From JASLDZ01 sp965199975 (lineage in GTDB: Bacteria > Pseudomonadota > Alphaproteobacteria > Caulobacterales > Caulobacteraceae), in NCBI GenBank assembly GCA_965199975.1, contig OZ241340.1:372001-436000 (forward strand): a stretch of 64,000 bases of DNA, written 5' to 3'. Each line of letters begins with the position of its first letter. Positions within the stretch are counted from its first letter, which is position 1. Below are positions 1 through 8,894 of this stretch, piece by piece. A program made the position numbers and the translations under genes. The notes under the pieces were generated by a model that made no database searches, had not been told where the DNA came from, and worked only from the letters and a program-made list of their open reading frames with translations.

Positions 1-464
1 CGCGCAGTCCGGGTCTTCAGATCCATGACCCAGATGTTGGTGGTGCGCGCGCCCCCCTGGGTGGAGACGTAGGCGAGCTTGCTGTCGTCGGGCGAGAGCA
101 CGCCCGCGTCCTCCATGCTGGTGGTGCGGGTCAGGCGCTCTAGGCCCGAGCCGTCCGGGTGCACGCGGTAGATGTCCGCCTGCCCTTCGCCCTGGGAGTC
201 GCGCTCGGAGGTGAAGACGACCCACTTGCCATCGTAGGAGAACGTCGGGTCGTAGTCGTACACGCCGTCGCGGGGAAGGAGCGCGCGCTCGTGGGAGCCG
301 TCCGCGTCCGACACGAACAGCTGCATGCGCGACGGCCCGATCCGGTTCATCAGCATTACGCCCCGGCCGGTGGCGGCGCAGGCGCCTGTGGCGGCGAGGG
401 CGAGGGCGGAGCCCAGCAGGGCTGCAGCGAGGCGCCTGGGTTGGCGCGGCGTGGGATCGGTCAT
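1..464 (-). CDS. TolB-like WD40/PD40 beta-propeller protein (3' end outside window)
   Basis: The first 154 codons of a secreted beta-propeller protein are visible. I read it from the minus strand, starting at the ATG complementary to 462-464. A signal peptide (residues about 12-32, Ala/Leu-rich) is followed by PD40-type blades: a 'DYDPTFSYDGKWVVFTSER' blade near residue 65 and an 'LSPDDSKLAYVS' blade near residue 110. These are typical of TolB-like periplasmic propellers, also seen N-terminal to some amidohydrolases and prolyl oligopeptidases. The downstream domain cannot be seen, so an enzymatic C-terminus is possible. It lies 46 nt downstream of the amidohydrolase gene on the same strand and is probably the last visible member of that operon. 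The fold is well supported; the function is not known. Confidence 0.75.
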   Translation of the reverse strand, partial: MTDPTPRQPRRLAAALLGSALALAATGACAATGRGVMLMNRIGPSRMQLFVSDADGSHERALLPRDGVYDYDPTFSYDGKWVVFTSERDSQGEGQADIYRVHPDGSGLERLTRTTSMEDAGVLSPDDSKLAYVSTQGGARTTNIWVMDLKTRTA

Positions 465-510
465 CTGCGAGGTCCGTTGGGAATCGGGTCGGGGGACGGT
501 GCGGAGGGGC

Positions 511-1563
511 TCACGCGCGCGCGACGCCGGGCGGCAGAAGCGCGGGCAGATCGCGCTCGACATTGCCGTGGAAGATCGCGTCGAGCTCCGCGCGCGAGAA
601 CACGCCGCCGCCCTCCAGCGCGCCGACATGCTCGGCCATGGTGCGGAACGGGTAGTCGGTGCCGAAAAGGATGCGGTCCGGCCCCACGATCTGGCGTAGC
701 GCGCCCGTGTTCACCCGGTTGGCGGCCTGTGCGACGTCGAAGTGGAAGCGGCGCAGCGCCGCGCGGAAGCCCTCGGGTGCGGCAGTGCGGAACTGCCCGG
801 TGCGATCCAGCACGTCGAAGCGCTCGATCAGGGACGGCATGGTCCCGCCCGCGTGGTTCCAGATCATCCGCACGTCGGAGAAGCGGCGGGCGGCGCCGGA
901 GTAGACGTAGTTGGCCATGGCGCGCGTGGTGTCGGTCCCGTACTCGATGGCGGTGTCGGGCAGGGGCAGCACGCCGCGGCAGCAGGCGGGGCTGTTGGGG
1001 TGGACCAGCACCACCGCGCGGCGACGGTTCAACTCCTCGAACAGGGGGTCGAACACTGAGTCGCCCAGGTACTTGCCCTGGTGGCTGGTGAACAGGATCA
1101 CGCCGCTGGCCCCCAGCGTGTCGAAGGCGCGCCGCGCCTCCTGCAGGCTGAAGTCCACGTCGAGCGGCTGCAGGTAGGCGAAGAAGCGCAGCCGGCGCGG
1201 GTAGTCGTGCACCATCCGGGCGCCGAGGTCGTTGGCGCCGCCCACAAGCCGGCGGCTCTCGGGCCCGACGCCGACCACGCCCGGCGAGGTGATGGAGAGG
1301 ACGGAGACCGCCACGCCGGCCGCGTCCATGTCCGCGAGGAGCCGGCTGAGCTCCCAGCCCATCATCGGCGGCGCGGCGCCGATGCGCCGCAGTTCCGGGG
1401 TGATGAAGTGGGTGTGCACGTCAATGATGCGCCGCCGCGCCGGCGCGGGCGCGGCCGCCGTGGCGGCAAGCCCCAGGCCGGCGGCCAGCAGCGCGCGACG
1501 GGAGGGACAGCCGCAAGCTTGGGCAGCCGCCGGCGCTCCGATGAGGGAGGGCTTGACGCTCAT
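511..1563 (-). CDS. Tat-exported amidohydrolase (amidohydrolase_2 / ACMSD-like family)
   Basis: This 350-residue protein begins with a twin-arginine type signal (SRRALLAAGLGLAAT, residues about 21-36) and then a metal-dependent TIM-barrel hydrolase/decarboxylase domain. Visible motifs are DVHTHF near residue 49 (metal-binding HxH), a VLVHPN segment, WNHAGGTMPSLIERF and FGTDYPF (terminal metal Asp). These match the amidohydrolase_2 family, which includes ACMSD and 6-methylsalicylate-type decarboxylases, so either decarboxylation or hydrolysis of an aromatic-derived acid is possible. Its start overlaps the MFS stop in an ATGA, which implies translational coupling. A clear paralogue lies at 18065-19156. 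Periplasmic location follows from the signal. The substrate is unknown. Confidence 0.88.
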   Translation of the reverse strand: MSVKPSLIGAPAAAQACGCPSRRALLAAGLGLAATAAAPAPARRRIIDVHTHFITPELRRIGAAPPMMGWELSRLLADMDAAGVAVSVLSITSPGVVGVGPESRRLVGGANDLGARMVHDYPRRLRFFAYLQPLDVDFSLQEARRAFDTLGASGVILFTSHQGKYLGDSVFDPLFEELNRRRAVVLVHPNSPACCRGVLPLPDTAIEYGTDTTRAMANYVYSGAARRFSDVRMIWNHAGGTMPSLIERFDVLDRTGQFRTAAPEGFRAALRRFHFDVAQAANRVNTGALRQIVGPDRILFGTDYPFRTMAEHVGALEGGGVFSRAELDAIFHGNVERDLPALLPPGVARA

Positions 1564-3311
1564 TGCGTACTCTCCGCGAGGTGGGATCCGGCGGCGGAGG
1601 GTGTCGGAACGGCCGGCGCGGCCTCGCCCTGCGGCTCCGCGTCGCCCTGGGCATTGCGGCCACGCGTCTCAGGCAGCAGCGTCACGGTGGCCACGAGCGA
1701 GATGGCGGTGAAGGCCAGGGGATAGGCTAATCCGGCGTAGCGGTCGCCCGTGGCCGCCACCAAGCTGAAGGCGGTTATCGGCAGGAAGCCGCCGACCCAG
1801 CCCGTGCCGATGTTGTAGGGAGCGGAAAACGCAGTGTAGCGCACGGGCGCCGGGAACAGCTCCACCAGCGCGGCCGCCTGGGGCCCATAAATCGCCGCCG
1901 CAGCGACCATCAGCACGAAGAGGAGGCCGAAAAGAAACGGCAGGTTCGTGGAGGCGGGCGCGCTGGAGGGATAGCCGGCCGCCTTCAGCGCGGTCCGCAG
2001 TCGCGCCTGCAGCGCCGCCGTCGCCGCCGCCGCCCCCGCGCGTGTTGCGGCGGCTGGCGGCACGGCGATCGCGGCGGCGCCCACCTGCACCACCGTCGCG
2101 CCCGCGCCAGGAAGGTTGCGGAAGGGAACGCCCAGTCCCGACAGCGTCGCCCTTGCGAGGTCGCACCCCCCCGTGGCGGGGCGCAGACCGAGCGGATCGA
2201 ACTGAAAGGCGCAGTCGCGCGGGTCGCTGCGCACCTGCACGGGCGTCGCCCGGCTCGCAGCCTCGAAGGCCGGATCGCCCACCGCGGACATGGCGCGGAA
2301 CACGGGCACGGCGGCCACAAGGAACAGCGCCATGCCGAGCACGAGCACGGGCTTGCGGCCCACCCGATCGGACAGCCAGCCGAACAGCACGTAGAGCGGG
2401 GCCGAGGCCACCACGCCCGCGACCATGAGGCCGTTCACCACCGACGCCGGCACGCGCACTACCCGCTCGAGGAAGAATTGCGCGTAGAAGTTCGCCGTGT
2501 ACCAGACAGCGCCCTGGGCGAAGAGGATGGCCACCAGCGCCAGAGCCATGCGCCGAAGGTTGTGGCCCCGGAACGCCTCGGCCAGCGGCGCGGCGGAGAT
2601 GCGGCGCTTGGCCTTCATCTCGAGAAACACCGGGCTCTCGCCAAGGCGCGCGCGCAGCACGAGCGAGGCCGCGAGCAGAAGGGCGGAGGCCCAGAACGGC
2701 ACGCGCCATCCCCAGGCCTCGAAGCGCGCTTCCCCCATCAGCGTGCGGCTGAGCAGGATCACGCCCAGCGACAGAACGAGGCCCACCGAGGCGCTGGTCT
2801 GGATCCAGCTGGTCAGGAAGCCTCGCCTGTCCGGCGAGGCGTGCTCGGCTACGTAGATGGCCGCGCCGCCGTACTCGCCGCCCATGGCGAAGCCCTGCAC
2901 CACCCGCAGCACGACCAAGAGCGTCGGCGCAAGTATCCCCGCCTGCGCCGCCGTCGGCAGGAAGCCGATAGCCACGGTGGCGGCGCCCATGCCCACGAGC
3001 GTCACGAAGAAGGCCCGTTTGCGCCCGTGCCGGTCGCCCAGGCGGCCGAAGAACAGCGCGCCGAACGGCCGCACGAAGAAGCCGGCCGCAAAGGCGCCCA
3101 GCGCGAAGAGGTAGCCCGCCAGCGGCGAGCCCGCCGTAAAGGTCTTGGCGATGATGGAGGCGAGCGAACCGAAAACGAAGAAGTCGTACCACTCGAAGGC
3201 GGTGCCGGCGGCGGCGCCCGCCACCACCAGCGCCACGCCGGCCCTCCGCCCGCGACCTGGCTCGCCCTCGAGAGGGGCCGTCGCCGTCAAGCGGGCTTGC
3301 TCCGGCGGCAT
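1560..3311 (-). CDS. MFS transporter, metabolite:H+ symporter (MHS) type, with a large extra loop
   Basis: A 583-residue inner-membrane secondary transporter. The N-half carries TFEWYDFFVFG (residues about 38-48), the GRLGDRHGRKRAF loop 2-3 signature and a PDRRGFLTSWIQ region, all typical of the MHS family of organic-acid and osmolyte symporters. The C-half has the matching WLSDRVGRKPV loop. Family members are usually about 430-550 residues. The excess here is an approximately 105-residue hydrophilic, Ala-rich insertion (residues about 343-450, two Cys) before a later TM segment. It is coupled on both sides: its ATG overlaps the upstream NHL stop (TGATG) and its stop overlaps the amidohydrolase start (ATGA). 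It probably imports the substrate or product handled by that operon; this is inferred from position. Confidence 0.88.
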   Translation of the reverse strand: MPPEQARLTATAPLEGEPGRGRRAGVALVVAGAAAGTAFEWYDFFVFGSLASIIAKTFTAGSPLAGYLFALGAFAAGFFVRPFGALFFGRLGDRHGRKRAFFVTLVGMGAATVAIGFLPTAAQAGILAPTLLVVLRVVQGFAMGGEYGGAAIYVAEHASPDRRGFLTSWIQTSASVGLVLSLGVILLSRTLMGEARFEAWGWRVPFWASALLLAASLVLRARLGESPVFLEMKAKRRISAAPLAEAFRGHNLRRMALALVAILFAQGAVWYTANFYAQFFLERVVRVPASVVNGLMVAGVVASAPLYVLFGWLSDRVGRKPVLVLGMALFLVAAVPVFRAMSAVGDPAFEAASRATPVQVRSDPRDCAFQFDPLGLRPATGGCDLARATLSGLGVPFRNLPGAGATVVQVGAAAIAVPPAAATRAGAAAATAALQARLRTALKAAGYPSSAPASTNLPFLFGLLFVLMVAAAAIYGPQAAALVELFPAPVRYTAFSAPYNIGTGWVGGFLPITAFSLVAATGDRYAGLAYPLAFTAISLVATVTLLPETRGRNAQGDAEPQGEAAPAVPTPSAAGSHLAESTQ

Positions 3312-4429
3312 CAGGGGAGGAGGTGCAGTTTCTGCACGCGCCAGTTGTTCATGTCGGCCACGAACACGGTGTCGGCCGTCGGGCAGGCCAGCGAGTGCGG
3401 CCAGTTGAACTGACCCATGCGGTGGCCTGAGAGGCCGAGTTCACCCAGGATCGTGCCGTCCAGCCGCATCTTGTAGAGCCGGCCCGGCTCCTGATCGACT
3501 ACGAACAGATACTGCGTCGGCGTGGGCGAGATGCAGAGCGCCCAAGGGGCCGACTCGTCTGGACGCTCGTTCACGTCCTTCGGAAGCTCTCCGAGAGTTG
3601 GATGGTGGGCTTTGTCATAGACGGCGTTGAGAAAGATGAAGCGCTCGAACTTGCCATTTCGGTCGAAGACCTGGATGCGCCGGTTGCCGCGATCGGCCAC
3701 GTAGATGTGACCCTGGCGATCGATTTGCATGTTGTGGGGATTGTTGAAGGCGCCCGGGTTCTGATCGGCATGCGGTCCGCCCGAGCCGTAACGCCCCCAG
3801 GAACTTATCCAGTCGCCTTCCTTGTTAAACTTGGCGATGCGTGAGTTCACGTAGCCGTCCGACACGTAGATGTTGTCGTCGGCGTCCCAGGCCACATCGG
3901 TAGGGGCGCGGAACCAGCCGTCCTGAGCCGTCACCTCCGATTGCTTCGGCGGCTCGTAGTGGCCCGAATCGTAGCCTTCGAGCCGGCGCCCGAGGTTGAG
4001 AACGACCTTGCCGGAAGGGTCGAACTTCATGACCGAGCTGGTGCCCTTGTCGACGACCCAGAGATTGTCGTAGCGGTCGAAGCGCACCGAGTGGCCGTAG
4101 CCCAGGCCGTAGACGCCGCGCCCGATCTCCCGGAGGAAGGTCCCGTCCGGTCCGAACTCCAGCAGCTGGGTGGTGGCGTTGCCGTAGAGCGGTCCGGAGG
4201 TGGCTGTGCCCGGGTGGTTCAGCACCACCACGTGGCCGTTGCTGTTCACCGCGACCGCCAGCACTTCGCCAAAGTTCTGTCCGGGCGGCAGGCGGCCGAA
4301 CTCGGCCGTGCTGAAGCGGATCTCCGGAACCTTGATGGGAGCGGCGGCTCGCGATGCGCCCGCAAGCCCCGCGAGCGCCGCGGTTGCGACAAGCCCACGC
4401 GCGAACGCTCGCGCAAAGCTATGTGCCAA
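3311..4429 (-). CDS. Secreted NHL-repeat six-bladed beta-propeller protein (first copy)
   Basis: A 372-residue exported protein with a signal peptide (residues about 1-28, ending SRAAA) and repeated NHL blades such as GYGHSVRFDRYDNLWVVD, PTDVAWDADDNIYVSDG, NPHNMQIDRQGHIYVADR and WPHSLACPTADTVFVADM. The arrangement resembles peptidyl-alpha-hydroxyglycine alpha-amidating-lyase-like propellers. Many bacterial members have no known activity, so I do not assign one. The start is a TTG preceded closely by GGGGGAG. It is the first gene of the minus-strand operon running to position 1 and is coupled to the MFS gene. A shorter paralogue lies at 15983-16969, and both sit beside an amidohydrolase. Confidence 0.85.
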   Translation of the reverse strand: MAHSFARAFARGLVATAALAGLAGASRAAAPIKVPEIRFSTAEFGRLPPGQNFGEVLAVAVNSNGHVVVLNHPGTATSGPLYGNATTQLLEFGPDGTFLREIGRGVYGLGYGHSVRFDRYDNLWVVDKGTSSVMKFDPSGKVVLNLGRRLEGYDSGHYEPPKQSEVTAQDGWFRAPTDVAWDADDNIYVSDGYVNSRIAKFNKEGDWISSWGRYGSGGPHADQNPGAFNNPHNMQIDRQGHIYVADRGNRRIQVFDRNGKFERFIFLNAVYDKAHHPTLGELPKDVNERPDESAPWALCISPTPTQYLFVVDQEPGRLYKMRLDGTILGELGLSGHRMGQFNWPHSLACPTADTVFVADMNNWRVQKLHLLP

Positions 4430-4568
4430 CGGCTCCCCCAGGTTCCGGACGCCTTTACGGCGACCTAATTTCTTGAGGAGACCTCAACACAGGTCGACCT
4501 TATCGGCTAATCGCATCTCGTGATCGAAGCCATCGCGGCGACCAATGAACGGACGCGGGGAATTACGC

Positions 4569-5477
4569 TCAGGCGAGCTTGCGGGCTTCGTCGCTGATCA
4601 GGCCGATCAGCCACTGCAGGCCCTCGTCCTTGTCCCGCACCGTGTGCCACTGCACGCCCTCACGTATGTGTGGCATGTCGATCGGCGGCTCGTAGATGCT
4701 CAGCGGATAGAGTCTGGCGAAATGCTCGGCGTGCCTGCGCCACACCGTCGCAAGGCGATGGGTGCCGACGATGCTGGCCGGGACGGACGAGAAGCCCGGG
4801 ACGATCGCCTCGATCCTCCGGTTGATCCCTACCTGGGTGAAGTAGTCCTCGGTGTACGCGCGCGCCCGCGCGCCGCCGAAGCGCACCGCCACGTGGCCCA
4901 GCCGCAGGTAGGTCTCGCGATCGAGTTCGGCGCCGACCTCCGGGTTCTGCGCCCAGGCCACGACCGCGTGGCGGTCCTCGAACAGGTCGCGCGAGGGGTG
5001 GGCCTCGGCGAGGTAGCTGCTGATGCTGACGAAGAGGTCGATCTCGCCCTGCTCCAGCCGCTGGAGCGACGCGTAGCCGGCGGGGATGACCTCGAAGCTG
5101 ATCTTCGGAGCGAGTGTCGAGGCCCTGACCAGGGCGTCCGCGAGCAGCACGTCGTAGGCGTAGTCCGAGGTGATGATGCGGAAGCGTCGCTCCGCCTCCG
5201 AAGGCTCGAAGCGCGCCGGCGTGGTGATCTGCGAGCGGATCAGCATGAGAACCTGGCGGATCGGGCCGGCCAGCTCCTCCGCCTTGGGCGTCGGCACCAT
5301 CTGGCGCCCGCGCTGCACCAAGAGCTCGTCCTCGAAGAACAGGCGCAGGCGGCCCAGCGCCCCGCTCAGCGCCGACTGGCTGAAGTTCAGCTGTCGCGCG
5401 GCGGCGGAGATGTTGCGCGTCTCGAGCATGACGTCGAGCGCGATCAGGAGGTTGAGGTCAAGCTTCTCCATACGCAT
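4569..5477 (-). CDS. LysR-family transcriptional regulator, NodD-like
   Basis: A 302-residue LysR-type regulator. The N-terminal winged HTH begins LDLNLLIALDVMLETRN and continues SAAARQLNFSQSALSGALGRLR, close in pattern to NodD and related aromatic-sensing LysR proteins. The FFEDELLVQRGRQMVPTPKAEELAGP segment is also NodD-like. Residues about 95-302 form the periplasmic-binding-like effector domain. The start ATG is preceded by GGAG at good spacing. It is divergent from the GH3 gene, and the shared upstream region holds an ATC-N9-GAT palindrome, the core architecture bound by NodD-type proteins. It probably activates the GH3 gene and perhaps the wider locus in response to an aromatic or flavonoid-like ligand. 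The ligand is inference. Confidence 0.9.
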   Translation of the reverse strand: MRMEKLDLNLLIALDVMLETRNISAAARQLNFSQSALSGALGRLRLFFEDELLVQRGRQMVPTPKAEELAGPIRQVLMLIRSQITTPARFEPSEAERRFRIITSDYAYDVLLADALVRASTLAPKISFEVIPAGYASLQRLEQGEIDLFVSISSYLAEAHPSRDLFEDRHAVVAWAQNPEVGAELDRETYLRLGHVAVRFGGARARAYTEDYFTQVGINRRIEAIVPGFSSVPASIVGTHRLATVWRRHAEHFARLYPLSIYEPPIDMPHIREGVQWHTVRDKDEGLQWLIGLISDEARKLA

Positions 5478-5655
5478 GGCGGTTCTCCAGGGTCATCGCG
5501 GCGCCTGCTAACGACTCTGGCGGATGGCCCGCCCGCCAGCTATCACGTACCCCGCTAGCTTGCACCTGAATGTCGCGTTGCCGTCACAATCCGAACGCCC
5601 TGGCGGCGGCGACCCCGCTGGACTAGATGTCTTCAGCTATAAGCACGAGGCTTCT

Positions 5656-5674
5656 CTATCGATTTGAGTGATAG
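5656..5674. promoter_or_regulatory. Candidate LysR operator (CTATC-N9-GATAG)
   Basis: A perfect 5-bp inverted repeat, CTATC/GATAG with a 9-bp spacer, lies in the divergent LysR/GH3 intergenic region. It contains the ATC-N9-GAT core known for NodD-type LysR operators. It also spans the possible GTG start at 5668 of the GH3 reading frame, which favours the ATG at 5704. Confidence 0.5.
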
Positions 5675-5703
5675 TAGCCTTTTCAAACCGCGATGGGGGA
5701 AGA

Positions 5704-8379
5704 ATGGCCAACGCTCTGCGCAAGCTCGTCGCGATCCTGGCGGCGACTTCGGCTCTGTCCTGCGCCTCGGCGTTGCCTGCCGCCGCCGCGCCGGCCTACC
5801 AGGACAACTTCTCGCCGCGGGTGCGCAAGCTGCTTTCCGAGCTGACGCTGGACGAGAAGCTCGCCCTCAACTCCGGCGCCAAGGAGCCTGTCTACGGCGG
5901 GCAGGCAGGCTACAGCCGGGGCGCGCCGCGGCTCGGCATACCGTCTATGCGCTGGGCGGACGGCGGCAACGGCATCAACAGCGCCTACGATGGGACGGCG
6001 CTGCCCTCGGGCCTCGCGCTAGCGGCGACCTTCGATCCCGAGCTCGCGTATGACACCGGGCGCCTGCTCGGCGCCGAGGCGCGGGCGATGAAGGTGGACG
6101 TGGTGCTCGCCCCCTTCGTCAACCTGGCGCGCCTGCCCAACGCCGCCGGAGCCTTCGGGGAGGATCCCTTCCTCGCCGGCCAGGAGGCGGCGGCCATGGT
6201 GCGCGGTATCCAGAGCCAGGGCGCGCTGACCATGACTCAGCAGTATGTGGCCAACGTGCAGTTCCTGCACCAGGGCGGCGGCGCCGACGCCGCCGAAGGC
6301 TACGACTTCATCGTCGATGATCGAACTCTGCATGAGATCTACCTCGCGCCCTTCGAGGCCTCCATCAAGGCAGGGACCACCTCGATCATGGCCGCCTACA
6401 ACAAGGTGAACGGCGAGTACAACGCGCTGAACGCGCGCAACCTCACGGGCATACTGCGTGATGAGCTCGGCTTCACGGGCTGGGCCAACTCCGACTGGCA
6501 CGCCAATCGCGCCACCGTGTCGATCACGCGTGGGCTCGACGTCGAGATGCCGGGGGCCGGCCCCATGGACCCGGAAGGCTACCCGCCCCAGTTCGAGGGC
6601 AAGCTCAAGGCCGCCATCCAGTCGGGCCAGATTCCGGCGGCGGACCTCGACCGGGCCGTGGGCCGGCTGCTGAGCGCCATGGAGCGGTTCGGCATGCTCG
6701 ATGGGACGCGCAAACCGACGCCCGTGGCCATCGACGAGGTCGGCGACGCGGCTGTCGCCCGGCGGGTCGCGGCCGAAAGCGAGGTGCTGCTGAAGAACGA
6801 CGGCGCCCTGCCCCTGTCGCCGAAGGCGCTGGGCTCGCTCGCCGTGATCGGCCCCAACGCGCGCCAGGTGCCCGGCGCGGGCGGAAACCGCGCCTATGGC
6901 TTCCCCGACCGGCTGACGCCTGCGCTCGACGCCTTGAAGCGCACGGCGCCGGACGCGCAGATCACCTACGCAGTGGGCGATCCGCTGAGCGGCGTCGCCA
7001 TCCCGGCATCGGCGCTCTCGCCGGCGGAAGGCGGCGGGCGCGGTCTCTCGCGCGACGCGCTGGACGGCACGACGCCCGTTGTCGAGGCGCTGGACCACAC
7101 ACGCGACCCCCTGCCCCCGGGCCACGGCTACCGGTGGACAGGCATCCTGCGGGCGCCGGCGGCCGGCGCCTATACGCTGGAGATCGCCAGCTGGGGCGGC
7201 TCCGCCACTTTGAAGCTGGACGGCAAGACGCTGGGCGCCTCCGCCAAGCTGTCGTTCGCCCATGGCGTGCCGCGTCGGTGGACCAGCGTCGTGCCCACCC
7301 TCGACAACCTCGATCATGCTCTCGCCACCGTGCAGCTTGAGCCCGGCCGCACCTATGCAGTGGAGGTCGACGCTCAGGCCGAGCAGATGCAAACGATGCA
7401 GGTCCGGCTCGGCTGGATCACCCCCGCCATGCGCGCAGAGGCGCTGGACGAGGCGGTGCGGGCCGCCCGCGCCGCCAAGACGGCGCTGGTGTTCGTGTGG
7501 AACGGGCGCGGAGGCGACCAGAACGTCACCGAGCAAAGCTTCGCCCTGCCCAACGGCCAGGATGCGTTGGTAGAAGCGGTGGCGGCGGCGAACCCGAACA
7601 CGGTGGTGGTGATGAACACCGCCACCAGCGTCGCACTGCCCTGGCGCGACAAGGTCAAGGCGATCGTGGCCGCCTGGAACCCGGGCCAGGAGGGCGCATG
7701 GGCCACGGCCGACATCCTGCTGGGCCGCATCAGCCCCAGCGGCCGCCTGCCCGTGACCTGGCCGGACAAGCCCAGCGACACAGCCGCCTTGGATCCTCGC
7801 CACCCGGAGCGCTACCAAGGCGATCCCGCGACCAAGCAGGTGGTCTTCAGCGAGGGCGTGTTCATGGGCTACCGCTGGTTCGACGCCAACGCCATCACCC
7901 CGGCCTATCCCTTCGGGCACGGCCTGTCCTACACGCGCTTCGACTACGCGGACCTGAAGGCGCATCCCGAAGGCGACGGGGCGCAGGTGTCCTTCACCGT
8001 CAGGAACATCGGGCGGATGGCCGCCGACGAGGTGGCGCAGGTCTACCTCGGCTCGCCCTCGCCCTCCGCCGTTCCCGAGCCGCCGCAGCGCCTGTCCGGG
8101 TTCCAGCGCGTGCACCTAGCGCCGGGTGAGGCGCGCCGGATCACCGTGACCGTCCCTGCGCGCCAATTCCAGTATTGGTCGGAGCCCGAGCAACGGTGGG
8201 TGCGCCAGGGCGGCGCCCGGCCCGTGATGGTGGGCGCCTCCTCCCGCGACATCCGGCTTCGCGCCGTTGTCGCCCTGCCGGCGCAGGACCGCGCCATCCC
8301 CGCCGCAGAGACGGCGGGCGCGATCGGCGCGCGCACCATGATCACCGGCCGGGTCGGCGGGCGAGCGGGCGCCCGCTAG
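5704..8379 (+). CDS. Secreted glycoside hydrolase family 3 beta-glucosidase-like protein with PA14 domain
   Basis: An 891-residue exported GH3 enzyme. I chose the ATG after GGGGGA, because the protein then opens with a normal signal peptide ending in PAAAAPAYQ. The order is GH3 N-terminal barrel, (alpha/beta) sandwich, a PA14 insert (residues about 470-590, HGYRWTGILRAP...YTLEI) and a C-terminal fibronectin-III-like domain (DEVAQVYLG...LAPGEARRITV). The nucleophile motif NSDW places catalytic Asp at residue 264. The usual Lys-His substrate-binding pair of GH3 (consensus KHF/Y) is replaced by Gln179-Gln180 in MTQQYVAN, which is odd. It is divergent from the NodD-like regulator. It probably releases sugar from a beta-glycoside in the periplasm, although the QQ substitution leaves substrate and even activity open. 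Confidence 0.9.
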   Translation: MANALRKLVAILAATSALSCASALPAAAAPAYQDNFSPRVRKLLSELTLDEKLALNSGAKEPVYGGQAGYSRGAPRLGIPSMRWADGGNGINSAYDGTALPSGLALAATFDPELAYDTGRLLGAEARAMKVDVVLAPFVNLARLPNAAGAFGEDPFLAGQEAAAMVRGIQSQGALTMTQQYVANVQFLHQGGGADAAEGYDFIVDDRTLHEIYLAPFEASIKAGTTSIMAAYNKVNGEYNALNARNLTGILRDELGFTGWANSDWHANRATVSITRGLDVEMPGAGPMDPEGYPPQFEGKLKAAIQSGQIPAADLDRAVGRLLSAMERFGMLDGTRKPTPVAIDEVGDAAVARRVAAESEVLLKNDGALPLSPKALGSLAVIGPNARQVPGAGGNRAYGFPDRLTPALDALKRTAPDAQITYAVGDPLSGVAIPASALSPAEGGGRGLSRDALDGTTPVVEALDHTRDPLPPGHGYRWTGILRAPAAGAYTLEIASWGGSATLKLDGKTLGASAKLSFAHGVPRRWTSVVPTLDNLDHALATVQLEPGRTYAVEVDAQAEQMQTMQVRLGWITPAMRAEALDEAVRAARAAKTALVFVWNGRGGDQNVTEQSFALPNGQDALVEAVAAANPNTVVVMNTATSVALPWRDKVKAIVAAWNPGQEGAWATADILLGRISPSGRLPVTWPDKPSDTAALDPRHPERYQGDPATKQVVFSEGVFMGYRWFDANAITPAYPFGHGLSYTRFDYADLKAHPEGDGAQVSFTVRNIGRMAADEVAQVYLGSPSPSAVPEPPQRLSGFQRVHLAPGEARRITVTVPARQFQYWSEPEQRWVRQGGARPVMVGASSRDIRLRAVVALPAQDRAIPAAETAGAIGARTMITGRVGGRAGAR

Positions 8380-8396
8380 CGGCGCCCAGGCGCGTC

Positions 8397-8885
8397 TCAG
8401 ACCGTGAACCCGATCCATCGGCCGAACGCGACCACCATCAGCCAAAAGAAGAGGGACAAGCCCCCCGCCAGCTTCACGGCCGGGGGCGTGCGCGGCGCGG
8501 TGTCCCAGTCGTGCACCGTCTTCCACGTCACGAAATGAAAGTAGGTCATGTTCAGGCCGGCCAGCACGATGCAGACCATCTTGAGGCGGAAGGGCCAATC
8601 AGCCCAGTACTGCGTCGCCTTGGCGCTGAACATCAGCGCCCCGGCGATGACCGCGACGAGGAAGCTGATCCAGGTCCACGGCAGCACCTCAGTGGAGAGT
8701 CCGGTGACCGACCTGTTGCGCGACGAGACCTGCAGCAGCCGCAGGTCCAACATGCTAATGCTGCCGACGACCAGCGCCAGCGCGAGCACGTGCACGGTCT
8801 CAATCAGCGGGAACTCCCACGTGCCCTCCCGGATCGCGGTGGGGACAGGCAGCGCCTGAAGCCAAGTGAGAAAATGATTGAGCAC
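8397..8885 (-). CDS. Small integral membrane protein, DUF6644-like (copy 2)
   Basis: A 162-residue protein with four to five predicted membrane segments (around residues 25-47, 68-86, 101-120 and 140-160). It shares the pattern TVHVLALALVVGSISMLDLRLLQ with the gene immediately upstream, so the two are paralogues. I believe the family is the one catalogued as DUF6644, with no assigned function; the family name is from memory. It starts at GTG nine bases after the upstream stop and is probably cotranscribed. It converges on the GH3 gene, with only 17 bp between the stops. Confidence 0.75.
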   Translation of the reverse strand: MLNHFLTWLQALPVPTAIREGTWEFPLIETVHVLALALVVGSISMLDLRLLQVSSRNRSVTGLSTEVLPWTWISFLVAVIAGALMFSAKATQYWADWPFRLKMVCIVLAGLNMTYFHFVTWKTVHDWDTAPRTPPAVKLAGGLSLFFWLMVVAFGRWIGFTV

Positions 8886-8894
8886 TTCTAGGCC

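Noticed and set aside
6019..8115. A 698-codon minus-strand frame opposite the GH3 gene
   Set aside because: It is Gly/Arg/His/Val-rich with no domain. It is the antisense shadow of a high-GC gene with a fully recognisable product.
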